The position numbers were made by a program, and so were the translations under genes. The notes beneath the pieces are model-generated. The model searched no databases, had not been told where the DNA came from, and saw nothing but the letters and a program-made list of their open reading frames with translations. DNA of 64,000 bases. It comes from Sulfurimonas sp. (lineage in GTDB: Bacteria > Campylobacterota > Campylobacteria > Campylobacterales > Sulfurimonadaceae). Shown here piece after piece: positions 8,714-18,707 of this stretch; within the stretch, counting starts at the first letter, position 1; every line of letters begins with the position of its first letter. The stretch is from the NCBI GenBank assembly GCA_013791885.1, contig VMSZ01000001.1:25647-89646 (forward strand), given 5' to 3'.

Positions 8714-11614
8714 ATGACAAAAGTTATGAATAATAAGCGCAGAAACTTCCTTAAAGTTTCTGGTATGACTGCGGCACTTGTTGCTTCTCAAGGCAGTCTT
8801 TTTGCAAAAACAAATGCTTTAAGTGTTGAGAACGGAAAGAATGACTATCCAAATACAAACTACACGGAAGATATGTATAGAAATGAATTCTCTTTTACTT
8901 ATGGTAAAAAAGAAGAGCATGGTTTTGCTTACCACTGTGTAAACTGTCAAGGGAACTGTGCGTGGGAAGTTTGGTCTCACAACGGCGTAATTACACGTGA
9001 AAATCAATCTGCTCGTTATCCGATTATCAATGCAAAAATCCCTGACTTCAATCCTCGTGGTTGTAACAAAGGTGTTCAGCATTCACAAGTAATGTACCAA
9101 AAAGATAGAATTCTTTACCCAATGATCCGTACAGGTGAGCGTGGTGAAGGTAAATGGAAACGCGCTAGCTGGGATGAAGCTGCTGAGAAAATCTGCCAAA
9201 ATATTTTTGATACTTTAACAGATCCTAAACGCGGTCCGGATAAGTTGATGGTTCATGCAGGTACAGGTCTTTTAACTGAAGGTCGTCGTGGTTCAGTACT
9301 GCGTTTTTCTACTCAGTTAGGTGCTAACCGTATTTATCCGTCTTCTTACCTTGGAGATATGTTCTCTGGTGCTGCTATTGCTTATGGAGAAGGTAACCTT
9401 GGATGTACTTGGGACTTTATGTACACAGTAGATACTGCTGTTATGTGGGGTGGTAATCCATCTGTTTCACGTATTCCTGATGCTCACTTTGTTTGGGAAG
9501 GGAAATATAACGGAGCTAAAGTTATTGTTATTACTCCAGAGTTTAATGCGACTGCGAAGTCTGCTGACTTATGGATTCCAATTAAATCTGGTTCAGACAA
9601 TATCTTAGCAATGAGTGTTATCAATGTAATTCTTAATGAAAAAATGTACAAACCGGAATTTGCAAAACTTTACACAGATTTACCTTTCTTGGTAGATGTA
9701 AAAACGCAAAAGATGATTCGCCGCAATGATTTAGAGCATACAGAAGATAAAGAACTTCACCATAAATGGGATGAGCAATTCTACTGTATGAATGAAACAG
9801 ACGGTAAGCCTTTCTTGATGCCAGGTACTGAAGGTCACGATACTCGTACACTTCGTCTACCGGCAGATGTAAAGCCATCACTTGAAGGCTCGTGGACTAT
9901 TACAGATATTCACGGACACCATAGAGAAGTGACAACTGTATTTGAAATGCTGAAAAAATCTGCTGCAAAATTTGCTCCAGAAGCTACAAAAGATATTACA
10001 GGTGTTCACCCGGATACTGTAAAACAATTGGCAAAAGATATTGCTCTTCCAAAAGTTGTTGAAATTACTACGGGCTTTTCATTAAACAAATATTTCAACG
10101 GAATGATGACTATTTGGAATGTTGCATCAATTTGTGGTTTAACAGGAAGAATGGGGCCATACGGCGGTTTAAATACTGAAAATGAGTTCCAACTTTCAGG
10201 TCTTGGTGCTTTATCAGGATTTAGTGGTAAATATGCTCCTCGTTTTGGTTCAGGATTCGTTGGTGAGTTCATGAATGGAAACGGCATGAAAACATTTGAT
10301 GAATACTTTAACGATGAAGATGTTAAGCGTGCGCAAAATGGTATGAGTAAGAAAGAGTATATGGCAGTTCTGAATGAAATGCTTGAAGCTGGTAAAAATG
10401 GCGGGGACAACTTAACTAGTAAAACAGGTAATGTTGTCAAACCTTGGTGGTTGCCAACGACAGCGCTTATTGTTGCAGATTCAACTTTCAGACGTAACAA
10501 GGGTAACGAGTATCGTAAAGCGTTCTTAGGTAGAATGGATTTCTTTGCTTATGTAGACTACAGAATGAGTGAAGCTGCTCAATATGCGGATGTACTCCTT
10601 CCAGCGAAATCTCACTATGAGGTATATGATTTACGTACATCTCCGGGTTACCACCGTTTTACAAACTTGGCTCAGCCTGTTGCTAACATCAAAAATGTTG
10701 GTGAGGCTATGGATGAGTGGAGCATGTTTACACTTTTAGCGAAAAAATTAGAAGAGATTGCAAATCGTCCTAAAAATGTTGCAAAAGCAAAAGTTAAAGA
10801 TGATGTGCGTTATGCTAGACCAGGTTTTCATGACTTAACTATCTTCCATAAAGAGTATACAAATACGGATGAAGAGTCAGAAGGTGAGGGCGAAGTTTAT
10901 TTAGGTACAGATAAAATGGCTGTTCAGGCTGCACTTGAAAAATGTGATCAGTATCAGCCGTGGACTATGGAAAAAATGTATAAAATGGGTGGTTTCTTGC
11001 TTATTAATGAAAAAGCAGCTCAAACATCACCATTATATTCAGATAAGCCATACAACTCGAATGAGGATCACTTGTATAAGTTTAAGCCACTTCATACTAT
11101 GTCTGGACGTCAAACATTTTATGTTGACCATGAGATGTATATCAGAATGGGTGCTGCAACAAATACAGGTATGGAAGGAATCCGTCCACAACGTAAAGAG
11201 TATCCATATGTACTTATGACTCCGCACGCAAGATGGTCAATTCACTCAAACTATAAAACGTCACGTACATTGTTACGTTTACAGCGTGGTGTACCTGCAA
11301 TGCAGCTTAACCGTGTTGTGGCTGCTGCAAAAGGTATTAAAGATGGAGATACTATCCGTATTTTCAATAATCTTGGTGAATTCTTTGCAATGGCAAAATT
11401 AAGTTCTTCTGCGCCGGCTGATGGTCTTGTAATGGAACATGGATGGGAACCATACATGTATAAATTCAACAAAGGTCATAATGAAGTTGTGCCTACTTCT
11501 CTTAACTTATTAGAGATGGCAGATGGTTGGGGTCACCTGAAATTCGGTGGTCTGTGGGATGGTAATCAGTACGCATACGATGGCGCTGTTAACTACGAAA
11601 AAGCAAAAGTTTAA
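8714..11614 (+). CDS. Type II DMSO reductase-family molybdopterin oxidoreductase, catalytic alpha subunit, Tat-exported
   Basis: Tat signal RRNFLKVSG; HCVNCQGNC...RGCNKG FS0 motif; SSYLGDMFSGAAIAYGEGNLG; MGD-binding and C-terminal domains; followed by NarH/DdhB-like beta and EbdC-like subunits. Confidence 0.92.
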   Translation: MTKVMNNKRRNFLKVSGMTAALVASQGSLFAKTNALSVENGKNDYPNTNYTEDMYRNEFSFTYGKKEEHGFAYHCVNCQGNCAWEVWSHNGVITRENQSARYPIINAKIPDFNPRGCNKGVQHSQVMYQKDRILYPMIRTGERGEGKWKRASWDEAAEKICQNIFDTLTDPKRGPDKLMVHAGTGLLTEGRRGSVLRFSTQLGANRIYPSSYLGDMFSGAAIAYGEGNLGCTWDFMYTVDTAVMWGGNPSVSRIPDAHFVWEGKYNGAKVIVITPEFNATAKSADLWIPIKSGSDNILAMSVINVILNEKMYKPEFAKLYTDLPFLVDVKTQKMIRRNDLEHTEDKELHHKWDEQFYCMNETDGKPFLMPGTEGHDTRTLRLPADVKPSLEGSWTITDIHGHHREVTTVFEMLKKSAAKFAPEATKDITGVHPDTVKQLAKDIALPKVVEITTGFSLNKYFNGMMTIWNVASICGLTGRMGPYGGLNTENEFQLSGLGALSGFSGKYAPRFGSGFVGEFMNGNGMKTFDEYFNDEDVKRAQNGMSKKEYMAVLNEMLEAGKNGGDNLTSKTGNVVKPWWLPTTALIVADSTFRRNKGNEYRKAFLGRMDFFAYVDYRMSEAAQYADVLLPAKSHYEVYDLRTSPGYHRFTNLAQPVANIKNVGEAMDEWSMFTLLAKKLEEIANRPKNVAKAKVKDDVRYARPGFHDLTIFHKEYTNTDEESEGEGEVYLGTDKMAVQAALEKCDQYQPWTMEKMYKMGGFLLINEKAAQTSPLYSDKPYNSNEDHLYKFKPLHTMSGRQTFYVDHEMYIRMGAATNTGMEGIRPQRKEYPYVLMTPHARWSIHSNYKTSRTLLRLQRGVPAMQLNRVVAAAKGIKDGDTIRIFNNLGEFFAMAKLSSSAPADGLVMEHGWEPYMYKFNKGHNEVVPTSLNLLEMADGWGHLKFGGLWDGNQYAYDGAVNYEKAKV

Positions 11615-11623
11615 GGAGCATAG

Positions 11624-12751
11624 ATGTCAAAAAGACAATTAGCAATGGTTATGGACCTGAACAAATGTATCGGGTGCCAAACATGTACAGTTGCATGTAA
11701 AACTCAGTGGACGAACCGTAATGGCCGTGAGTATATGTACTGGAATAATGTTGAAACGTATCCGGGTACTGGTTATCCAAAAAATTGGATGGAGTTAGGT
11801 GGCGGTTTTGATGCTGCTGGTGACTTACAGCCAGGTGTTATTCCAAATCTTGAAGCAGACTACGGTGTGCCTTGGGATTACAACTATGATGCACTGCAAG
11901 GCGGAGCATCATTTGAGCCAAATGTAGAGCCTACATGGGGACCAAACTGGGATGAAGATGAAGGGGCTGGTGTTTTCCCACAAGACAACTACTTCTTCTA
12001 CTTGCCTCGTATTTGTAATCACTGTACAAATCCAGGTTGTTTGAGTGCGTGTCCACGTGATGCAATCTTCAAGCGTGAGCAAGATGGTGTTGTTTTAGTT
12101 GACTTAGACAGATGTCAAGGTTACCGTTATTGTATAGCGGGATGTCCTTACAAAAAAATCTATTTCAATCCAAAAATTTCAAAATCTGAGAAATGTATTT
12201 TATGTTTCCCAAGAATTGAGCAAGGTCTTCCTCCGGCATGTGCACAGCAGTGTGTTGGGCGTATTCGTTTTGTCGGATTCTTAGATGATGAAGAAGGCCA
12301 AGTACACAAATTGGTAAACAAATATAAAGTTGCTATCGGTCTTAGAACAGACTACGGTACACAACCAAATGTTTACTATGTACCACCAACCGAGTCACCG
12401 GCAAAATTTGATGCTGATGGTAAGATAATTGAAGGTTCAACTCGTCTTCCGATTGAAGAACTTGAAAAACTTTTCGGTCCAGAAGTTCATGGAGCAATTA
12501 AAACTCTTAAAGCTGAGATGAAAAAACGTAAAGAGACTGGAGAGAGTGAATTGATGGATATCTTAATTGCATACCAACACTCAGATATGTTCCGTCTTGA
12601 CAATAACTATTACAACCAAGTTGCAAAAGAAAATGGTCAACATCCTTTAGCACCGGTAGATAATCGTTATATTGCTGGTAAACATACAAAAACTGGTCAT
12701 GAAATGAAGTTTTTTCATGGTGGAGACATTAAAGCAGGAGGACACCATTAA
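11624..12751 (+). CDS. Fe-S beta subunit (NarH/DdhB/EbdB-like) of the molybdoenzyme
   Basis: CIGCQTCTVACK, CNHCTNPGCLSACPRDAI, CQGYRYCIAGCPY, CILCFPRIEQGLPPACAQQC. Confidence 0.92.
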   Translation: MSKRQLAMVMDLNKCIGCQTCTVACKTQWTNRNGREYMYWNNVETYPGTGYPKNWMELGGGFDAAGDLQPGVIPNLEADYGVPWDYNYDALQGGASFEPNVEPTWGPNWDEDEGAGVFPQDNYFFYLPRICNHCTNPGCLSACPRDAIFKREQDGVVLVDLDRCQGYRYCIAGCPYKKIYFNPKISKSEKCILCFPRIEQGLPPACAQQCVGRIRFVGFLDDEEGQVHKLVNKYKVAIGLRTDYGTQPNVYYVPPTESPAKFDADGKIIEGSTRLPIEELEKLFGPEVHGAIKTLKAEMKKRKETGESELMDILIAYQHSDMFRLDNNYYNQVAKENGQHPLAPVDNRYIAGKHTKTGHEMKFFHGGDIKAGGHH

Positions 12752-13947
12752 TGAAAAAATTAACTAGTACATTATTAGCAGCAGCTACTATTGCTTCGGC
12801 ATTAGCAGCAGATACTGCTATCAATGCTCTTAAAGTTTCTGGGAGTCTTGATAAAGTTACTAATACGTCAGCTGTTTGGAAAGGCGCTAAGTTTTCCACT
12901 GTTACTTTGTATCCGCAAACAACTATTAAAATGAATGATAAAAATGCTAACGAGTTAAACGTAGATGCGAAGGCTGTGAAAGCAGAAGTTGCAGCTGTAT
13001 ACAACAAGAGTAAAATAGCATTTTTAATAAAATGGCCTGATGGGACGAAAAGTGTACAGCAAAGCGGTAAAACAGACACTTATGGTGATGGCTTCGCGGT
13101 TCAGTTTGCAAGCAATTACTCTAATCCGGCAGAACTTCCGTACATAGGTATGGGCTCTGCGGGACGTCAAGCAGTTATTCACTTACAAAAAGAAACAGCT
13201 AAAACATATGAGCCAAACGGAAATGGTAATGTTGGAACTCAAGTAAACCCTAATCAAACAGATTTATTTGATAAAGATTTAAAAGCATTTAATAAAACTG
13301 TTGATAGTTTAGGAAATGCTGATTACGAAAGATCATTTGTAGGTGAAGGTTTCCGTTCAATGACTGAAATCAAAGACGGAAGCAGCCAATCATCTTCAAA
13401 TATGACTTATGTTAAAAAAGGTTGGGCAGGTACTTTATCTCGCTCACTTAAAGATGAATATGTAGACTTGAATGCTGCTGCTATACCTGTTGCATTTGCT
13501 GTATGGGATGGCGATAAATTAGGTCGTAATGGTCTTAAATACCTTACTTCTTGGACTGCAGTAGTTCTTAAAAAAGGTGACGATAAATTAGTAAATGCTC
13601 TTCATGGCAAAATAGAAGGCGATGCAGCTAAAGGTAAAGAGAGTGCTCTAGCGAATGGTTGTACAGGTTGTCATCAAATGGAAAATGCTGATGCTCCTAA
13701 CCTAATGGGACCGTCTTTAACAAATATTGGCGGTTATGCTACGGCTGATTATTTAAGAGAATCTTTAGTAAACCCATCAGCGGTTGTTGTTCCTGGGTAT
13801 AATAGAAATGCTCACAGCAACTACGCATGGTATAATATTGAAGACGGAAAAAGAGTTTCTACTATGCCTGATCACAGTTGGATGGAAAAAGCTGACATTG
13901 ATAACATAGTTGCTTACCTTAAAACTTTAAAAGCGGAGGCTAAATAA
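12751..13947 (+). CDS. EbdC/DdhC-like haem-binding subunit fused to a C-terminal cytochrome c domain
   Basis: Signal peptide, DOMON-like/EbdC-like central region, C-terminal GCTGCHQ (CXXCH) followed by MPDHSWM possible Met ligand region. Confidence 0.8.
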   Translation: MKKLTSTLLAAATIASALAADTAINALKVSGSLDKVTNTSAVWKGAKFSTVTLYPQTTIKMNDKNANELNVDAKAVKAEVAAVYNKSKIAFLIKWPDGTKSVQQSGKTDTYGDGFAVQFASNYSNPAELPYIGMGSAGRQAVIHLQKETAKTYEPNGNGNVGTQVNPNQTDLFDKDLKAFNKTVDSLGNADYERSFVGEGFRSMTEIKDGSSQSSSNMTYVKKGWAGTLSRSLKDEYVDLNAAAIPVAFAVWDGDKLGRNGLKYLTSWTAVVLKKGDDKLVNALHGKIEGDAAKGKESALANGCTGCHQMENADAPNLMGPSLTNIGGYATADYLRESLVNPSAVVVPGYNRNAHSNYAWYNIEDGKRVSTMPDHSWMEKADIDNIVAYLKTLKAEAK

Positions 13948-14411
13948 TGAAAAAAATTAATTTAATCTCTTCATCAATTTTTGCTGCTCTAGTATTGGTA
14001 ATGACTGCTTGCGCTTCGGATATGCCTGAGGCTTCAAAAGCGAAAGTTGCTTCAAAAACAGAGTTGCTACCTATGGAGAAACAGGGATTTTTAACAACAG
14101 CTGGGTGCGCTGCTCAAGGTGCATTCCAGGATTGTTATTTAGAGAATTATGCATGTGGTTCTGATGGTTGTTTTGAAAAAAATGAAGCCGGTGTAATTAA
14201 AAATTTAGACATAGTGCTATATTCACACACTGAGGGAAATGCTTATAAGCTAGATTTAACTGCTGTAAATATGGCTAATGTAGATAGTAGTATTAATCGT
14301 AATGAAGTAACTGTAATCGGTAACTACAATGCAGATACAAATACACTTGTTGCTACAGAAATTAAACCACCACCACCACCGACGAAATCGTTCTTTAAAG
14401 GTTGTCTATAA
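13947..14411 (+). CDS. Cys-containing putative lipoprotein of unknown function in the molybdoenzyme operon
   Basis: Lipobox-like LVMTACAS; several Cys (GCAAQ...DCYLENYACGSDGCF); starts next to the previous stop. Confidence 0.7.
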   Translation: MKKINLISSSIFAALVLVMTACASDMPEASKAKVASKTELLPMEKQGFLTTAGCAAQGAFQDCYLENYACGSDGCFEKNEAGVIKNLDIVLYSHTEGNAYKLDLTAVNMANVDSSINRNEVTVIGNYNADTNTLVATEIKPPPPPTKSFFKGCL

Positions 14412-14412
14412 T

Positions 14413-14434
14413 CTTAAAGCCTTTGGGCTTTAAG
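14413..14434. terminator. hairpin CTTAAAGCC-TTTG-GGCTTTAAG, possible attenuator/terminator
   Basis: Perfect 9-bp inverted repeat just after the lipoprotein stop; no clean T-tract. Confidence 0.45.
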
Positions 14435-14561
14435 AGACAATCCAGGTGTTTTTCTTATAACTTCTTTTTATCCCTCACCCTAACTTTTCCTGAGTGCTTA
14501 TGTGTAAGTGAAATTATGATAAAAACCCCTATCAATATTATATAAAACTGGAATATTATTT

Positions 14562-15137
14562 ATGAACAAAGAGTACAGACTCTATATTTACGCCTTTTTA
14601 TCAAGAACAATGGCTAGCACAATTGACAAAAGATTTATTAAAGACCTACGCGAGAACAAAGATTTACTTGAAATTTTAGGTGACGATACTACTGAGTTTT
14701 TTACTCAAAACAGTGATGAATTTATTTTGGATGCGCTTAATGAAGACTTTTCTTCTATGTTTGTAATAAATACACAAGCTGTAGAGTCATTCGTATTAGA
14801 TGCTAAAAATGAAACCTTGGTTGGTTTGCAAAACCCTGTTATGAACTTTTATTATTCGCATGGGTTTGAATTAAATATGGATCAAACAGAGCTTATGGCT
14901 CCAGATCATCTTTCCATTGAACTTGCATTTATGCAAACATTAATCTTCAGAGATGAGAAAAAGCCTCAATTGGAATTTCTGCAAGAACATCTAATGAAAT
15001 GGGCTGTTCCTTACATGATTGGAATGAAAAGTATGGCGCTTACGCCTTTTTACAAAGATTTGTGTGATTTCATGGTTGAGTTTATTGTGGCGGACTATGA
15101 ATACTGTTCTTCACTTGCGGAGAATAACAATGAGTAA
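14562..15137 (+). CDS. TorD/DmsD/NarJ-like molybdoenzyme chaperone
   Basis: 191 aa all-helical; YSHGFELNMDQTELMAPDHLSIELAFMQTLI pattern (PDHLSxELxFM) typical of the family. Confidence 0.85.
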   Translation: MNKEYRLYIYAFLSRTMASTIDKRFIKDLRENKDLLEILGDDTTEFFTQNSDEFILDALNEDFSSMFVINTQAVESFVLDAKNETLVGLQNPVMNFYYSHGFELNMDQTELMAPDHLSIELAFMQTLIFRDEKKPQLEFLQEHLMKWAVPYMIGMKSMALTPFYKDLCDFMVEFIVADYEYCSSLAENNNE

Positions 15138-16215
15138 TTTAAATTTTATTCAAAAGTCTGAACTTTTTACCTATAGCGGAACAAACTGCATAAGAAATGA
15201 TTATTTTCATAATGATTGTCATCTATGTGTTGATATATGCCCTGAAAATGCCTTTCACATTGTTAGAAATAAAATGACACTATTTTCAAATGAGTGTATA
15301 GAGTGTGCTGCATGTATAGGGAGTTGTCCGACTGAAGCACTTAGCATAATCAGTTTTGATCCAAATGCATATACTGCAAGTTTTAAAGAGAGTGAAGAGA
15401 AACTTCTCTCATGTAAAAAAACTACAAGCTGTCTTGGTGCGTTTGACGCGTATCATTACAGTACAATGGCTCTTCAGGGTAGCGAAGGGCCTCTTTGTGA
15501 TTTGTCACATTGTTCCGAGTGTGCTCTAAATAAAGACAAAAAAGTAGAAGAATTTATAAGATTTGAGATAGATAAAGCAAATAACTTTTTGCAGGCATGC
15601 GGAGTTGAAAGTTCCCTTTCAATTAGAGAAGAAAAACCGGAAGAAAATGCGAAGCGTATGCTCTTTAAATCTGCGTTTGCTAAAGTAAAAAACGCAGCTG
15701 CAGAAAAAGAAGTGAAAGCTCTCTCTATGACTCAGGCTTATCAAAAAAATAATCCTGGAGTTGTTCCATTAAAGTTTCTGCAGTTTAAAACTGCAATAAG
15801 AGAAAATATATCAAAAATTTCAAAAACAAGTCATAGCTCAGGCTTTGGTCTATTTACAAAAAAAGAAATTTCATTTACTGATTGTACTAATTGCGGTGAT
15901 TGCAGCCAGTTTTGTCCAACTGGAGCACTGATTACTACAAGCAACAAGCAGGGAATAAATTTTAATATTGGAAATTGTATCTCTTGCGGTATATGTAATG
16001 ATATTTGTAAAACAGATGCCATTAAAGATATTGATGCTGTTGATTTGGTTGACTTTGCTTATGATCGCGGGAGTGAATTGGTCTATTATGAGATGGTAAT
16101 GTGTCATGAGTGCCGATGCCCATATCCGTACCGTGGTGGAGACCCGATTTGTCATAGATGTGCAGATTTTAAAGTTGACTTCAGTCACGTATTTACGATG
16201 GCCAAAGACCTTTAA
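15130..16215 (+). CDS. poly-ferredoxin with four 4Fe-4S motifs and a C-terminal CxxC pair
   Basis: CHLCVDICP, CIECAACIGSCP, CTNCGDCSQFCP, CISCGICNDIC, then CHECRC...CHRC; start trimmed to ATG 15130. Confidence 0.85.
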   Translation: MSNLNFIQKSELFTYSGTNCIRNDYFHNDCHLCVDICPENAFHIVRNKMTLFSNECIECAACIGSCPTEALSIISFDPNAYTASFKESEEKLLSCKKTTSCLGAFDAYHYSTMALQGSEGPLCDLSHCSECALNKDKKVEEFIRFEIDKANNFLQACGVESSLSIREEKPEENAKRMLFKSAFAKVKNAAAEKEVKALSMTQAYQKNNPGVVPLKFLQFKTAIRENISKISKTSHSSGFGLFTKKEISFTDCTNCGDCSQFCPTGALITTSNKQGINFNIGNCISCGICNDICKTDAIKDIDAVDLVDFAYDRGSELVYYEMVMCHECRCPYPYRGGDPICHRCADFKVDFSHVFTMAKDL

Positions 16216-16280
16216 AACATTTAAACGTAGCTAAAGAGTACTACGCCTAAGAGTGTAGTATCTAAAGCATTTTGCTAAAA

Positions 16281-17339
16281 TTATTTTTCTTTTTTCTCCA
16301 TAGCATCTTTTGCAGATTTTATAGCACTGCCAAGTGCAGTTTTAGCAACGCTGAGGGCCTGCATACCCATTCGCTTAGCCTCTTGAGCCTTTTGAGAATT
16401 TAGAGCAGAATCAGCACTCTTAACGGCTTTTTTAGCAAAACTCGAAAATTTGTCTTTCATGACCTCTGCCGTTTCTTTAGAGAGGTGTACCAACTCATCC
16501 AAATCGTAACGCATATTTTTATTTGTTTCAAGTAAAATCGTTCTGCTGTTTTGAGAGTATTGAGATGCCTGTGTTATGATGACTTGTGAGAAGAGTGTGT
16601 CTGTCTGGTTCAAATCTTCTATGATGGTGTCATAATCTTCTATAAGTATATGTTTCGCTTCTACAGGCATAAACGCAAGTCTCTTTTTAAATCTGTCAAT
16701 AGCTTTAAGCAAGCCGCTTCTCATGCCTCTGAGCGTTGCAGGAAGTATCTCATCGGCTCTTGTTGGAGTTGCTTCTGCAACCTCTATGGAAGACTGAAGG
16801 ATGGTGGAGAGTATTTTTCTAATTCTTATTGTGTTGAGCGAACCTTCTTTGATTGCTTCAAATGTGATGTCTTTGATAACTTCCTGGGTCGGTTCTTTAA
16901 TATCACCGTCTTTGTCTTTTTCAAGAGCGCTTATTATCGCAGATTCAACAAGTTCAGATAAAAAATCAAAAAGATCGATAGACTGGAGTTTAATTTGATG
17001 GAGTTTAAGTAAAGCTTCGTTTTGATTTGCAAGTTTTGTTTCTATTGCATTAAAAACATTGTATTTGGATTCCTGCAACTCTTCAGATTTTTTTTCCAGC
17101 TTTCTCTCAAGCTGCTCTTTTTGTGCTAAAAGTGATTCAAGTTCGTTATGCAACGCTTTTGTCTCAAGCTCCAGCAGAGCTGTTGAAACAGTTTTCATAA
17201 TATCGAAATTTAGGTCGTTTAGCGGGACATCTGCAAGCTTTGCACTTTGATTAAATGCGTCAGAGACTCTCTCGTTTAGAGTATTGCCATTTATTGTATA
17301 TGAGTTCGTAATGTCAAGTTTAAGTTTCTCTAAATCCAT
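16281..17339 (-). CDS. hypothetical coiled-coil protein
   Basis: 352 aa, long helical/coiled-coil, Ala/Lys-rich C-terminus. Confidence 0.65.
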   Translation of the reverse strand: MDLEKLKLDITNSYTINGNTLNERVSDAFNQSAKLADVPLNDLNFDIMKTVSTALLELETKALHNELESLLAQKEQLERKLEKKSEELQESKYNVFNAIETKLANQNEALLKLHQIKLQSIDLFDFLSELVESAIISALEKDKDGDIKEPTQEVIKDITFEAIKEGSLNTIRIRKILSTILQSSIEVAEATPTRADEILPATLRGMRSGLLKAIDRFKKRLAFMPVEAKHILIEDYDTIIEDLNQTDTLFSQVIITQASQYSQNSRTILLETNKNMRYDLDELVHLSKETAEVMKDKFSSFAKKAVKSADSALNSQKAQEAKRMGMQALSVAKTALGSAIKSAKDAMEKKEK

Positions 17340-17357
17340 TGTAAATCCTTTTTTTTA

Positions 17358-17660
17358 TTATAGTACCATTCTAATATTTTGATGCGCCTTGAGTGCTTCA
17401 TAAATAAAATTTCGCTCATCTTCATTGGTAATGACCAAATCAAGATTCATGCTTACATATTTTCCTGTTTTGCTTGCGTTTGAGTGAGTCAGCGTGTGTT
17501 CTCTCTGAAGTATAACATCATGAATCGCTTTTTGTATAGCTTCCTTTTCATAACCAATAAGCTTGTAACTCCAAGCACACGGATAAGTAAGCTCTAGCTT
17601 CTGTGTACTATCGTTTATAATTTCCACTTTTGCCTCCTGTTTTTTCTTCGAGCTGCACAT
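17358..17660 (-). CDS. DUF493/YbeD-like protein
   Basis: [27 protein letters not shown]...[26 protein letters not shown]-like DUF493 pattern. Confidence 0.75.
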   Translation of the reverse strand: MCSSKKKQEAKVEIINDSTQKLELTYPCAWSYKLIGYEKEAIQKAIHDVILQREHTLTHSNASKTGKYVSMNLDLVITNEDERNFIYEALKAHQNIRMVL

Positions 17661-18078
17661 TTCTTATAATCATACCTTTGTCTATGGCTTTTACCATGTC
17701 ATAAATAGTTAAAAGACCAATGCTTGTTCCTGTAAGCGCTTCCATTTCTACTCCGGTTTGACCGGTAAGTTTTGCTGTTACGGTAAGTTTAAACCCAGGG
17801 AGCTCAGGAAGCTCTTCCACGTCACAATTGATGCCGCTTAGGTTGAGGGGATGACACATTGGGATGAGATCACTCGTTTTTTTTGTTCCCATAATGGCGG
17901 CAATGACGGCAGTTTGAAGCACGGGACCTTTTTTTGTTTTCTCAGTGACGATGGCATCGTACGCATCTCGGCTCATCTCTATTGTTCCGCTGGCAACAGC
18001 TACTCTCGTCGTCAAATTTTTATCTGAAACATCAACCATTTTTGGTCTTTGATTCTCATCTAGGTGCGTTAAATTCAT
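17608..18078 (-). CDS. moaC: cyclic pyranopterin monophosphate synthase
   Basis: [62 protein letters not shown]. Confidence 0.97.
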   Translation of the reverse strand: MNLTHLDENQRPKMVDVSDKNLTTRVAVASGTIEMSRDAYDAIVTEKTKKGPVLQTAVIAAIMGTKKTSDLIPMCHPLNLSGINCDVEELPELPGFKLTVTAKLTGQTGVEMEALTGTSIGLLTIYDMVKAIDKGMIIRNVQLEEKTGGKSGNYKR

Positions 18079-18128
18079 TTGATTTCTCTTTGTATTCTAT
18101 ATTATGGTTATATTATATCAGATGGGTG

Positions 18129-18704
18129 TTAAACAAGCGTGAGTGCTTCTTGGTATTCGTGTGGATGATTGAGGTTAAGAAAGGCTTGTTTATCATCAAA
18201 ATGCACAAAGTTTGTCTTTGAAGATTTCAGTAAAAGTCCAAGTTTATGATTGTCTTCGTCTAACATGGTGTTAAACGCAGCTTCTAGCGAACGATGGTAA
18301 ATGCCGCACATTGGCTCCATTCCGTGTACAGATGTTGCAATGCTCGCATCTGCGTTTATGCGTGAATCACTTTCTATCAGTTCTTGTATGATGGTCTCGC
18401 TCACAAAAGGAGCATCAACGCTCAGAGCAAAAAACGCATCGCTTTGTAAGGCTTTAAAAACAGCAACAAATCCGGCCGTCGGAGCAAAAACTTTGTTTGT
18501 TTTGACATCTTCTATAAACGCAGCATCAAAATCAAATTTATTTTTGTCTTTACATGAGATATATACGGTTTTGAAAATTTTACTTAAACGCGAGTATTGA
18601 AATTCTGTGAGTGTTTTAAATGAGGAAAACGGAAGAAGAGCTTTGTCTTCTCCCATTCTAGAACTTTTGCCACCCGCAAAGATGACGCAAGGCATATCTA
18701 GCAT
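18129..18704 (-). CDS. mobA: molybdenum cofactor guanylyltransferase
   Basis: [21 protein letters not shown]-terminal signature; SVDAPFV. Confidence 0.93.
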   Translation of the reverse strand: MLDMPCVIFAGGKSSRMGEDKALLPFSSFKTLTEFQYSRLSKIFKTVYISCKDKNKFDFDAAFIEDVKTNKVFAPTAGFVAVFKALQSDAFFALSVDAPFVSETIIQELIESDSRINADASIATSVHGMEPMCGIYHRSLEAAFNTMLDEDNHKLGLLLKSSKTNFVHFDDKQAFLNLNHPHEYQEALTLV

Positions 18705-18707
18705 GAA

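Noticed and set aside
10006-10500. 164-aa minus-strand ORF within the molybdoenzyme alpha gene
   Set aside because: Shadow ORF opposite a conserved catalytic subunit; no recognisable motif.
14366-14382. CCACCACCACC microrepeat
   Set aside because: Encodes a Pro5 run near the C-terminus of the lipoprotein; too short for a separate repeat claim.
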